This document shows positions 6,976-14,429 of a stretch of DNA of 16,562 nt, piece by piece. Both the position numbers and the translations under genes were made by a program. Position 1 is the first letter of the stretch; each line of letters starts with the position of its first letter. Under the pieces are notes generated by a model. It searched no databases, had not been told where the DNA came from, and saw nothing but the letters and a program-made list of their open reading frames with translations. The stretch lies in assembly GCA_964448935.1 (NCBI GenBank), contig CAYVBE010000078.1, forward strand, positions 1 through 16,562. The letters run 5' to 3'. This DNA is from CAYVBE01 sp964448935 (GTDB lineage: Bacteria; Planctomycetota; Brocadiia; SM23-32).

Positions 6976-7000
6976 GTCCACCCGGTCCACTCCCGTCCAC
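6976..7000 (+). promoter_or_regulatory. Three phased direct repeats (GTCCAC) upstream of the importer promoter
   Basis: GTCCAC occurs at 6976-6981, 6985-6990 and 6995-7000, with start-to-start spacing of 9 and 10 bases, about one DNA turn. The last copy ends 14 bases before the -35 box at 7015. This is where an activator would bind. No regulator gene is present in the window, so the binding protein is unknown. Confidence 0.4.
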
Positions 7001-7014
7001 GCCGTGTCGTTCGC

Positions 7015-7042
7015 TTGACGGAGTTTCTGCACGTGGTACAGT
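7015..7042 (+). promoter_or_regulatory. Predicted promoter of the ABC importer operon
   Basis: TTGACG (7015-7020; 5 of 6 to consensus), a 16-base spacer and TACAGT (7037-7042; 4 of 6). Transcription would begin near 7049, giving a leader of about 55 bases that contains a hairpin and then the SD. The site lies in the 161-base gap after the sulfatase stop, so the importer can be transcribed independently of the sulfatase. Confidence 0.5.
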
Positions 7043-7066
7043 ATTAGGCACCGTCGGGACCGCCCG

Positions 7067-7086
7067 GCGGCGGTGTTACCCGCCGC
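7067..7086 (+). promoter_or_regulatory. Leader hairpin just before the SD of the TPR lipoprotein gene
   Basis: A perfect 7-base GC stem, GCGGCGG (7067-7073) with CCGCCGC (7080-7086), and a 6-base loop. It ends 2 bases before the purine-rich SD (GGAAGGAAG, about 7089-7097). There is no U-tract, so it is not an intrinsic terminator. It may affect translation or mRNA stability; no known riboswitch is recognised. Confidence 0.35.
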
Positions 7087-7103
7087 ACCGGAAGGAAGAT
7101 TGT

Positions 7104-7982
7104 ATGCACCTGAGACGCGCCCTGATCGTGGCATGGCTGCCGGCGCTGGCATTTCTGCCGGCCTGCGGCCCCGCCGAGCAGATGGGCACGGTGCAGGAGC
7201 AGCTCCAGGAGGGCTGGCACCGCTATACCACGGGCAGCTTCGGTTTTGCCGAGAAGCAGTTCAAGTCCATCTTGAAGCAGCCCGACCTGACCGACGAGGC
7301 GAAGTATTCCGCACTGCTCGGCCTGGCCACCACCTACCATTACAGTACCAATCCGGACCTGGGAGCGGCGCGCCAGCAGTATGAGGCTCTGCAGGAGCTT
7401 CCACTGGACGCCGCCCGGCGGCAGGGGTTGCTGGGGCTCGGGTTAGTGGACCTGCAGGAGGGCAACGCGGAGGCGGCGCGCGTCAAGTTCATCCAGTTGA
7501 CGCAGCAGTATTTGGACTCCCTGGAGGCGGACGAGGCGGCGCTCCACCGGGCCGATTCCCTGCTGCACCCGCGTGAAGCGGAGGAGGAGACCGGCGACTA
7601 CACGCTGCCGCCGGAGTCGGACGTGGAGAAGGCCATGCAGGTCCTGCTGACCCGCCTGTCGGAGCGCCCGGACAATCCCCTGGCCGCCGTGATGCACCTG
7701 CGCCTGTCCGACCGCTACATCGGGCGCAAGGCATGGCGCGAGGCCATAGACCACATGAAACAGGCTCTGGAGAAGGGCATCACCAGCTCCCGCACGCGGA
7801 GCGCCACCATGTGGTCCATCGCGCGCATCGCCGAGAAGGAACTGAAGGACTACGCCCTGGCCGCCGAGTATTACAAGACGTTCACCGAGGAGACGAAACG
7901 CCACGTGCTCTACTATCGGGCCACCCAGAGCCTGGAGCGCGTGCGCGGGCTGATGCAACAGGCGGAAGGGGGCAGCTCATGA
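7104..7982 (+). CDS. TPR-repeat lipoprotein, first gene of the importer operon
   Basis: A 292-residue protein with a lipoprotein signal: a basic start (MHLRRAL), a hydrophobic core and the lipobox LPAC with Cys21. The mature part is helical with TPR-like repeats, for example GWHRYTTGSFGFAEKQF, the AARQQYEAL helix, GLVDLQEGNAEAARVKF, AWREAIDHMKQALEKG and DYALAAEYYKTFTE. TPR domains bind other proteins. Its place ahead of, and 4-base stop/start overlap with, the solute-binding protein gene suggest it works with the importer at the membrane surface, as a scaffold or docking partner (inference). The ATG at 7104 is chosen over an in-frame start at 6942 because it has a strong SD and begins exactly at the signal peptide. 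No enzyme motif is seen. Confidence 0.82.
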   Translation: MHLRRALIVAWLPALAFLPACGPAEQMGTVQEQLQEGWHRYTTGSFGFAEKQFKSILKQPDLTDEAKYSALLGLATTYHYSTNPDLGAARQQYEALQELPLDAARRQGLLGLGLVDLQEGNAEAARVKFIQLTQQYLDSLEADEAALHRADSLLHPREAEEETGDYTLPPESDVEKAMQVLLTRLSERPDNPLAAVMHLRLSDRYIGRKAWREAIDHMKQALEKGITSSRTRSATMWSIARIAEKELKDYALAAEYYKTFTEETKRHVLYYRATQSLERVRGLMQQAEGGSS

Positions 7983-9634
7983 GCCTGCGCGGCCGGCTGA
8001 CCAAATACCCCGCTCTGGCCCTGCTGATCGTCACCTACCTGATCTCGACGACGGTGGTGATCACGAACCACTACCGCGGCAAGGGCAAAACCGGCGAGGG
8101 CGAGAAGATCGTGCTGCGCATAGCCCACTGGCAACTGGAACCCGGCGTGCGCAACGCCGTGGACTACTGCGCCGAGCAGTTCCAGAAGCACCATCCCGAG
8201 GTAGAGGTGCGCCAGATACTGATCCCGGAGGAAGGTTACTTCCGCTGGGTGAACACCCAGCTCATCGGCCGCACCGCGCCGGACATGATCGAGACGGGCC
8301 TGGGAGGCAGCCCGCAGCTATGGCAGAAGTTCTACGCGCGCTACTTCACGCCGCTCGACCGGCATGTGGATGAGCCGAATCCCTACAACGAGGGGACGGA
8401 ACTGGAGGGCATCCCGTGGCGGCAGACCTACTTCGACGAGATGGAGGGCGGATACGACGAGATACTGCAGAGCTACTTCCGTGTGCCGCTCTCGGCCTTT
8501 ACGCTGCGGCTTTACTACAACCGGGACATGGTACGGGAGGTCTGGCACCCGGAGGACGGCAGCGAGTTCCCGAAAACCTACGAGGAGTTCATCCAGCTCT
8601 GCGACCTGCTGAAGAAGGCCCACGCGGGGGAGAAGTTCGTGCCTATCGCCGGGGCCAAGTACAGTTTCGACCGGATAGATACCATCTTCCAGACGGTTTT
8701 CACCGCCCCCTACCTGGACAAGACGGACGTGGACTATGACGGGATCGTGAGCACGCTGGAGTCGGCAGGCCCGCTGTATTCAGGCACCATCCGCATGACA
8801 GAGGCCGGCATTGAGTCGAACTTCCGGATACTTCGCCAGACGGCGGACTACTCTCCGCCCGGCGCCACGGCCATGGACCGGGAGCAGGCCAAGTTCCAGT
8901 TCCACCAGGGCCGGGCGGCCATGATCCCGACGGGGAGCTGGGATTACTCCACACTGACCGAGCAGGCCGACTTCGACGTGGCGGTTACCGAATTCCCCAT
9001 TCCCTCGAAGGACCACCCGACCTACGGCCCGTACGTCTCCGGCCAGCCCACGGAAGCCGACACACGGGGCGGATTCGCGTTCGGTATCACCAAGGTATCC
9101 AAACACTCGGACCTGGCGCTGGAATTCCTGCAGTTCGCCTCCTCCCTGAAGATGAATGAGGAGCTGAACCACCGGATGTACTGGATACCCGCCGTGCTCG
9201 GAGCCGACCTGCGCGAGGGGCTGGAGCCCTTCCGGCCGCGGGTCAAGGGCTACTCGATCGCCCTGCGCTACGAGGCGCCCGGCACCACGATCTCCTACAA
9301 CCAGACACTGCCCCGCTACCTGTCCGGCGAACTCGACTACAAGGAGTTCGTCAACCAATACATGGAGGCATATCGGCGCAGGCTGTCCGGAGCCGGCGGG
9401 ATGCCCAAATACGTGGGCGACCTGCAGCAGACGCTGACCGCACAGATGAGACGGGCCGCCAGCCGGCGTGCGGCCCTGACCGAAGCTGCCGGCGCGCGCG
9501 AGGCCCTGACGGGCAGTCCGGATCATCAGTACAAGAGGATCATCGAGGCGTACACGTCCCAGAGCAGCTCTCTGGACCACGAGGTGGGGCTCTGGGTCGA
9601 ACACGCCAGGCTGCGCGAGGAAAAGAAAGAGTAG
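7979..9634 (+). CDS. Membrane-anchored extracellular solute-binding protein (carbohydrate ABC importer)
   Basis: A 551-residue family 1-type binding protein. After one hydrophobic segment (about 11-28), the mature domain starts with IVLRIAHWQLEPG (44-56), followed by the usual features: APDMIETG (100-107), LYYNRDMV (178-185), a PKTYEEFIQLCDLL region (198-211), GRAAMIPTGSWD (311-322) and GGFAFGITKVSKHSDLALEF (364-383). The hydrophobic segment has no lipobox Cys and no clear AxA cleavage site, so it is probably an uncleaved anchor. The C-terminal 75 residues (from about 478) form a charged helical extension not usual in the roughly 430-residue family. The ATG overlaps the TPR stop (ATGA) and follows a GGAAGGGGG tract. 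It delivers a sugar or oligosaccharide to the permeases encoded next; ligand unknown. Confidence 0.88.
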   Translation: MSLRGRLTKYPALALLIVTYLISTTVVITNHYRGKGKTGEGEKIVLRIAHWQLEPGVRNAVDYCAEQFQKHHPEVEVRQILIPEEGYFRWVNTQLIGRTAPDMIETGLGGSPQLWQKFYARYFTPLDRHVDEPNPYNEGTELEGIPWRQTYFDEMEGGYDEILQSYFRVPLSAFTLRLYYNRDMVREVWHPEDGSEFPKTYEEFIQLCDLLKKAHAGEKFVPIAGAKYSFDRIDTIFQTVFTAPYLDKTDVDYDGIVSTLESAGPLYSGTIRMTEAGIESNFRILRQTADYSPPGATAMDREQAKFQFHQGRAAMIPTGSWDYSTLTEQADFDVAVTEFPIPSKDHPTYGPYVSGQPTEADTRGGFAFGITKVSKHSDLALEFLQFASSLKMNEELNHRMYWIPAVLGADLREGLEPFRPRVKGYSIALRYEAPGTTISYNQTLPRYLSGELDYKEFVNQYMEAYRRRLSGAGGMPKYVGDLQQTLTAQMRRAASRRAALTEAAGAREALTGSPDHQYKRIIEAYTSQSSSLDHEVGLWVEHARLREEKKE

Positions 9635-9640
9635 GCAGGC

Positions 9641-10609
9641 ATGGCACGCGAACGGGTGAGACTGAGCCAGCTCAGAAGCCACTGGCCCCTGTACGTGCTG
9701 CTTCTGCCGGCTCTTATCCTCATCGGCCTTTTCATGTACTACCCCGCCTTCAGCGGCATCTACTACAGCTTCCATACCTGGAACGGGGACGAACTCTCCA
9801 CCTGGGTGGGGCTGGACAACTACATCGCGGCCCTCGCGGACAAAGAGCTGATCCACTCCTTCGGCGTGGTCGGCATACTGTTCGTGGCCAGCCTCTTCAA
9901 GATGATACCGTCCATCGTCACGGCGGTCGTCATCCACCGCGTCACCAGCGACCGGGCACGCTACATCTACCGGCTGCTGTTCGTGGTGCCCATGGTGATC
10001 CCCTGGATGGTGGTGCTGCTGATCTGGAAGTTTTTCTACGACCCCCTGGTGGGTCTGCTCAACAGCTTTCTGCAGGCAACCAGCCTGATGGAACTGCTGG
10101 TGGGCGCCAACGCGTGGCTGCTGGAGAAGGGCATCGTGGAGGCGGAAGTGTTTGTCGCCAACAGTCCCCCGGCCTGGCTGGGGCAGACACACCTGGTGCT
10201 GCCGGCCGTCATATTCTGGGGATTCCCGTGGATCGGCATCATCGGTGTCCTGATCTACCTGAGCGGCCTGGAGAAGATACCCACCTCCGTCTATGAATGC
10301 GCGGACCTGGACGGCGTGGGCTGGCTGGGCAAGTTCTTCTACATCGAACTGCCCCTGATCGCCACCCAGGTCAGGGTCAACCTGGTGCTGATGATCATCG
10401 GGGTGCTGAAGGGATTCGGCCTGATCCTGGTTCTGCTGGGAGCGGAGGGCGGCCCCGGGGGTGCCGCGAACGTGCCGGGGCTCTACATGTACTACAACGC
10501 CTTTATCGAACGGCGCGCGGGATATGCGTGCGCTATCGGCATATTGCTGTTCTTCATCATCGTTATGCTGACCTACGTTAACAACAAATACGTCCGGGTC
10601 GAGAAATGA
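9641..10609 (+). CDS. Sugar ABC transporter permease, MalF/UgpA type
   Basis: A 322-residue inner-membrane permease with about six membrane segments (near 17-36, 77-98, 110-132, 186-207, 243-266 and 296-313). The EAA loop that contacts the ATPase is ECADLDGVGWLGKFFYIELP (219-238), with the invariant DG and final LP. The stretch between the third and fourth segments (about 135-185) seems longer than usual and includes an amphipathic region. The start is 6 bases after the binding-protein stop. The 3' end overlaps the next permease by 4 bases (ATGA), which indicates translational coupling. It forms the heterodimeric channel with the MalG-type partner. Confidence 0.93.
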   Translation: MARERVRLSQLRSHWPLYVLLLPALILIGLFMYYPAFSGIYYSFHTWNGDELSTWVGLDNYIAALADKELIHSFGVVGILFVASLFKMIPSIVTAVVIHRVTSDRARYIYRLLFVVPMVIPWMVVLLIWKFFYDPLVGLLNSFLQATSLMELLVGANAWLLEKGIVEAEVFVANSPPAWLGQTHLVLPAVIFWGFPWIGIIGVLIYLSGLEKIPTSVYECADLDGVGWLGKFFYIELPLIATQVRVNLVLMIIGVLKGFGLILVLLGAEGGPGGAANVPGLYMYYNAFIERRAGYACAIGILLFFIIVMLTYVNNKYVRVEK

Positions 10610-11436
10610 GCAAGATCGCTGAGAGCAAACTGGCGTGGGGCCTCAAGCATGCCTACCTGTGGGTGATGCTGGCGCTTGTGTTCCTGCCCTTCTACGTCAT
10701 GCTCGTCATCAGCTTCAAGACGAACCAGCAGTTCCACAAAATGCCGTGGCTGCCGACCCTGCCTCTGCACTGGGAGAACTGGCAGGCGGGCTGGGACGCG
10801 GTGGGCGTGCACATCGCCAACTCGATCTTCCTGGCCGTCACGGCCACGCTGGTCAGCCTGGCGGTGGCCATCGTGGCCGCCTATGTGTTCGGGCGGTTCC
10901 GGGTGCCGTTCGGTGACCTGATCTGGATGCTGGTGCTCCTGCTGATGCTGATGCCCGGGGTAGCGAACCTGATCCCGCTGTTCACGCTTATGAAAAAGCT
11001 GAAGATGCTCAACTCCCTGCTGGCCCTGGCCATAGTGCTGTCGGCGGGAGGACAGATAATCTGCATGTACGTGCTGCGCAACTTCATCGAGGACATGCCG
11101 CGGGAGTTCTTCGAGTGCGCACGCATTGACGGCGCATCGCACCTGCAGCAGATCGTCCACGTGGTCATCCCCCAGGCGGGCGGCATCATCTCCACGCTGG
11201 CGATCCTGCGTTTCGTGGGAACGTGGAACAACTTTCTGCTGCCCCTGATCACGATACGCGACCCCGAGATGCTGCCCCTGGCGGTCGGGCTATACCGGCT
11301 GCAGGGCGCCTACGTCATCCAGTGGGGCCCGCTGATGTCCGCGTATTTCATCTCCGCCGTGCCGCTGGTGGTGCTGTTTGCGTTCACCATGCGGTTCTTC
11401 ATCCGCGGCATCGGCGAGGGCGCAATCAAAGGATAG
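10606..11436 (+). CDS. Sugar ABC transporter permease, MalG/UgpE type
   Basis: A 276-residue inner-membrane permease of standard family length with six predicted membrane segments (near 17-37, 72-95, 106-128, 135-158, 195-215 and 245-266). The EAA loop is ECARIDGASHLQQIVHVVIP (170-189). The segment LRFVGTWNNFLLPLI (201-215) and the C-terminal RFFIRGIGEGAIKG are typical of the MalG branch. The ATG overlaps the stop of the MalF-type gene by 4 bases. It is followed by a 32-base gap to the ATPase gene, with its own good SD in that gap. Confidence 0.94.
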   Translation: MSKIAESKLAWGLKHAYLWVMLALVFLPFYVMLVISFKTNQQFHKMPWLPTLPLHWENWQAGWDAVGVHIANSIFLAVTATLVSLAVAIVAAYVFGRFRVPFGDLIWMLVLLLMLMPGVANLIPLFTLMKKLKMLNSLLALAIVLSAGGQIICMYVLRNFIEDMPREFFECARIDGASHLQQIVHVVIPQAGGIISTLAILRFVGTWNNFLLPLITIRDPEMLPLAVGLYRLQGAYVIQWGPLMSAYFISAVPLVVLFAFTMRFFIRGIGEGAIKG

Positions 11437-11468
11437 TCTGAAAACGAATATAAACCGGAGGAACGACG

Positions 11469-12608
11469 ATGGCCGAGGTGAGATTCGAGAACGTCTCCAA
11501 GGTGTACGAGGGAGGCGTGGAGGCCGTGAACGACGTGGACCTCACCGTCCAGGACGGCAGCCTGCTGGTGCTGGTGGGGCCGTCCGGCTGCGGCAAATCC
11601 ACCACCCTGCGCATGGTGGCCGGGCTGGAAGACATCACCGACGGCAGCATCTACATCGGCGGCGAGCGCGTCAACGACGTCCTGCCCAAGGACCGCGATA
11701 TCGCCATGGTGTTCCAGAACTACGCCCTCTATCCGCACATGACCGTTTTCAACAACATGGCCTTCGGGCTGAAGCTGCGCAAGTATCCGAAGGACGAGAT
11801 CCAGCGCCGGGTGCAGAACGCGGCCGAGCTGCTGGAGATCGAGTCGCTGCTGGAGCGGCGGCCCAAGGAGCTGTCCGGCGGACAGGCCCAGCGTGTGGCC
11901 GTGGGACGGGCGATCGTCCGGCAGCCCAAGGTCTTCCTGTTCGACGAACCGCTGAGCAACCTGGACGCCAAACTGCGCGTGCAGATGCGCGTGGAGATCG
12001 CCCGGCTGCACGAGCGCCTGGGCGCGACCATGATCTACGTGACCCACGACCAGGTGGAGGCCATGACGCTCGGCTCCCGCGTGGCCGTCATGAAGGATGG
12101 CTACATCCTGCAGGTGGACACGCCGATCGGCCTTTACGACCGCCCGGTGAACCGCTTCGTCGGCGGCTTCATCGGCAGCCCCCCAATGAACTTCCTCACC
12201 GGCTCGCTGCGGAAGGACGGCGACGACGTGCTGTTCGAGGCCGGGGAACTGAGCTTCGCCCTGCCCGCCGAACGGGCGCGTGCCGTGGCCGATCACATCG
12301 GCAGCGATGTGCTGCTCGGCATCCGGCCGGAGGACATCCACGATAGCGAATACTCCCCCCACGCCGCTCCCGGCATGACCGTGACGATGCACATGGAGGT
12401 GGTCGAGCCGCTGGGCGCCGAGACGCTGGTTTACCTCGATACCCCGTCTCAGAAGCAGGATATCGTCGCCAAGTTCGACAGTCGCAGCCAGCCGCAGGTC
12501 AACCGGGACATCGAGGTGGTCTTCGACCTGCGCAAGGCCCACGTCTTCGACGCCGAGACGGAAGAGTCCCTCACCTACGAAGCCGCCCGGGAGGCCGTGG
12601 GATCCTGA
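11469..12608 (+). CDS. ugpC: Sugar ABC transporter ATP-binding protein, UgpC/MsmK/MalK type
   Basis: A 379-residue ATPase. The nucleotide-binding domain has Walker A GPSGCGKST (37-45), the Q-loop Gln83 in VFQNYALYPHMTV, signature LSGGQ (135-139), Walker B VFLFDEP (155-161), D-loop SNLD and the switch His193 in VTHDQVEAMTL. From about residue 235 an OB-fold/TOBE-type regulatory domain follows, with the family markers GSPPMNFL and LLGIRPEDI. It powers the importer by binding the EAA loops of both permeases. The SD GGAGG is about 7 bases before the ATG. The gene name is a family label; the substrate is not implied. It is the last gene of the operon: the 59 bases to the convergent gene hold no convincing intrinsic terminator, only a 4-base stem near 12611-12624. 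Confidence 0.95.
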   Translation: MAEVRFENVSKVYEGGVEAVNDVDLTVQDGSLLVLVGPSGCGKSTTLRMVAGLEDITDGSIYIGGERVNDVLPKDRDIAMVFQNYALYPHMTVFNNMAFGLKLRKYPKDEIQRRVQNAAELLEIESLLERRPKELSGGQAQRVAVGRAIVRQPKVFLFDEPLSNLDAKLRVQMRVEIARLHERLGATMIYVTHDQVEAMTLGSRVAVMKDGYILQVDTPIGLYDRPVNRFVGGFIGSPPMNFLTGSLRKDGDDVLFEAGELSFALPAERARAVADHIGSDVLLGIRPEDIHDSEYSPHAAPGMTVTMHMEVVEPLGAETLVYLDTPSQKQDIVAKFDSRSQPQVNRDIEVVFDLRKAHVFDAETEESLTYEAAREAVGS

Positions 12609-12667
12609 CAACCCACGGTCGGGTGCACACACGCCGCGGGCGGGCCGGATGCGATACCTGACCAGGA

Positions 12668-13519
12668 TCACTCGGCGGGCTTGCTGAAGACGAAGAAGAG
12701 GTTCGGCTCGCTGCAGATGTAGAGGTTGCCCGCGCCGTCCATCGTGATGCCCTCCGGCTTGGGCGGGCCCTCCTCCAGCCCCGACTCGCCGTCGGCCAGC
12801 GACATCCGCGAGACTTCCTTCCCTTTGACGGTGCACTCAACGACGCAAAGGGATTCGTGGCTCAGGATAAGCAGATGCCCCGTCGGCGCGTGGAAGTAGA
12901 CGTCGGACAGGTCGCGCATCCCCAGCGAGCGCTTCTCAATGTCCCAACACTGTTCCACTTTCGGGGCCGGGCCCTCCTGGGAAGCTTCATCGAGCCGGTA
13001 TATCCTGCGCGGGTTCTTCTCCTTGACGGCGAACAGTCGCCGCTTCTTCGGGTTCGGGTTGCAGGCCACGCCCTCGATGCCGCGGTTCCGGCCGGACTCG
13101 GGGTCCAGGACGATCTTCCGGCAAGATTCATAGCCCACCGCCTCCGTATCCGGCCCGATGCGCACGAAGACGATCGTCTGCCTGCCCTCCTCGGCGATGA
13201 TGAACTCGTCCTTGCTGACGTGCGCGATGCCCTCCGTGTCAAGGAAGCCCTTCAGCGGGATGAAGCGCTCGGGGACGCCCTTCAGGGAAAGCTCGACGAC
13301 GGCGGTCGGCCTGTCGAGGACCACGAAGAGCGTCTTCGTCACCGGGCTGTAGGCGAGTCCGGAGGCGTTGTCGCGTATCTGTTTGATCCGCACGGGCTCG
13401 CGCGCCAGGCGGTAGGAGTCCAGGCCGACCGGCGGGGGCGGTTTCTCCAGCGTCTCGTCGGCCGCCGGGCAGGCCGCCGCCAGCACGAACGCCGCCAGTA
13501 AGAAAAGTCTGGCACGCAT
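12668..13519 (-). CDS. Secreted SdiA-regulated-domain beta-propeller protein
   Basis: A 283-residue protein with an N-terminal signal sequence (MRARLFLLAAFVLAAACPA). Cleavage could be after CPA or, less typically, as a lipoprotein at Cys17, where the lipobox is poor (AAAC). The mature part shows the repeated sheets of the SdiA-regulated/phytase-like propeller: NASGLAYSP (51-59), LDTEGIAH (93-100), IIAEEGRQT (107-115), NRGIEGVACNP (145-155), DLSDVYFHAPTGHLLILSHES (from 203) and KPEGITMDGAGNLY (254-267). Members bind calcium or act as periplasmic esterase-like proteins; function is largely unknown. The ATG at 13519 is one base after the esterase stop, with SD GGAGG 6 bases away. It is the last gene of the operon and converges on the importer operon. 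Confidence 0.82.
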   Translation of the reverse strand: MRARLFLLAAFVLAAACPAADETLEKPPPPVGLDSYRLAREPVRIKQIRDNASGLAYSPVTKTLFVVLDRPTAVVELSLKGVPERFIPLKGFLDTEGIAHVSKDEFIIAEEGRQTIVFVRIGPDTEAVGYESCRKIVLDPESGRNRGIEGVACNPNPKKRRLFAVKEKNPRRIYRLDEASQEGPAPKVEQCWDIEKRSLGMRDLSDVYFHAPTGHLLILSHESLCVVECTVKGKEVSRMSLADGESGLEEGPPKPEGITMDGAGNLYICSEPNLFFVFSKPAE

Positions 13520-13520
13520 C

Positions 13521-14429
13521 TCAGTCCTCCCCCGGCAGATCTTCCGGACGCTCGATGGTCGGTTCGCCTTCCAGCCAGCCCAGCGAGGCCAGGAAGCGGT
13601 CGGCGTGATAGACCGTGTTCCGAAAGTACTCGTGACTCTTGCCGCGGTCGTAGTTGAAGAAGGCATGCCCCACGCCCTCGTAGCCGACCACCTCGCAACG
13701 GTTTTCCGCCTCTTTCATGCGCCGGCAGAACTCCCTCACCCGCTTGATGGGAACGGTCGTGTCTTCCTCCCCATGGAAGATGATGCAGGGCGGCAGGTCC
13801 TCGCGGACGTGGTGCGGGGGCGAAACCGATTCCGCCGTTTCGGGCGACATGCCCATCCTCTCGGCGCGCGTCACCATGTCCATCGCCGGGTTGAACAGCA
13901 GCAGCGCGTCGGCCCGGGAATCGGTCTCGGTGTCTTCACCGTCTTCTTCCACGCCGGGGACAACGCCGGTGCAGGCGGCCACCATCCCCCCGGCTGAGCC
14001 GCCGCCGGCGGCGATGCGTTCCGGGTCAACCCCCATCTCATCGGCGTTCGCGCGGAGCCAACGGACGGCCGATTTGCCGTCCTTCACGCACTCGACGGGC
14101 GTGGTGCCGTGACGGTTCTTGACGCGGTATTCGGCCGAAACGGCCACCATGCCGCGGGACGCCAGGTAGGCGCAGTGCGGATAGAACTGCTCCGTCCTGC
14201 CATGAGACCAGCCACCCCCGAAGAAGAACACGGCAGCCGGCCGTTTGTCCTCGGCATCCCAATCGGGCGGGAGGAACGCGTAGAGTTTCAGCTCCACGTC
14301 GCCGATCGTCTTGTACACGATGGTGCGCCGCTTGACATCCAGTTTCTGCCAGTCCATGGTCTCCTCCGCAGTCAACGCGGGAATCATCGCCAACGCCGCC
14401 AGCCCGACCAGTAGCGTCCTCGGCGTCAC
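13521..14429 (-). CDS. Secreted alpha/beta hydrolase (HSL/BD-FAE-like esterase)
   Basis: A 302-residue protein with a signal peptide ending near ALTA (residue 21). The alpha/beta-hydrolase core has an oxyanion motif FFFGGGWSHG (68-77; the usual HGG reads GGG), nucleophile Ser145 in AGGGSAGGMVA, Asp223 in HGEEDTTVP and His255 in GVGHAFFNY. Such proteins deacylate small esters or acetylated and feruloylated sugars; in a carbohydrate locus, polysaccharide deacetylation outside the cytoplasm is a reasonable inference. An acidic insert (VEEDGEDTETDS, 160-171) follows the nucleophile elbow. It starts at GTG 14429, overlapping the oxidoreductase stop by 4 bases (GTGA), so the two are translationally coupled. 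The SdiA-regulated gene starts one base after its stop. Confidence 0.88.
   Translation of the reverse strand: MTPRTLLVGLAALAMIPALTAEETMDWQKLDVKRRTIVYKTIGDVELKLYAFLPPDWDAEDKRPAAVFFFGGGWSHGRTEQFYPHCAYLASRGMVAVSAEYRVKNRHGTTPVECVKDGKSAVRWLRANADEMGVDPERIAAGGGSAGGMVAACTGVVPGVEEDGEDTETDSRADALLLFNPAMDMVTRAERMGMSPETAESVSPPHHVREDLPPCIIFHGEEDTTVPIKRVREFCRRMKEAENRCEVVGYEGVGHAFFNYDRGKSHEYFRNTVYHADRFLASLGWLEGEPTIERPEDLPGED

Noticed and set aside
8780..10192. Long minus-strand open frame under the binding protein and first permease
   Set aside because: Its translation is rich in His, Gln and Arg without any domain pattern. It mirrors the GC-rich third positions of two clear plus-strand genes.
12609..12667. 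Bidirectional terminator between the convergent ABC ATPase and SdiA-regulated genes
   Set aside because: Only a 4-base stem and GC-rich short palindromes are visible, without T-runs on either strand.
11310..12836. Long minus-strand open frame under the second permease and the ATPase
   Set aside because: It is a shadow of unmistakable ABC genes and crosses the convergent intergenic gap; no motif or plausible start site.
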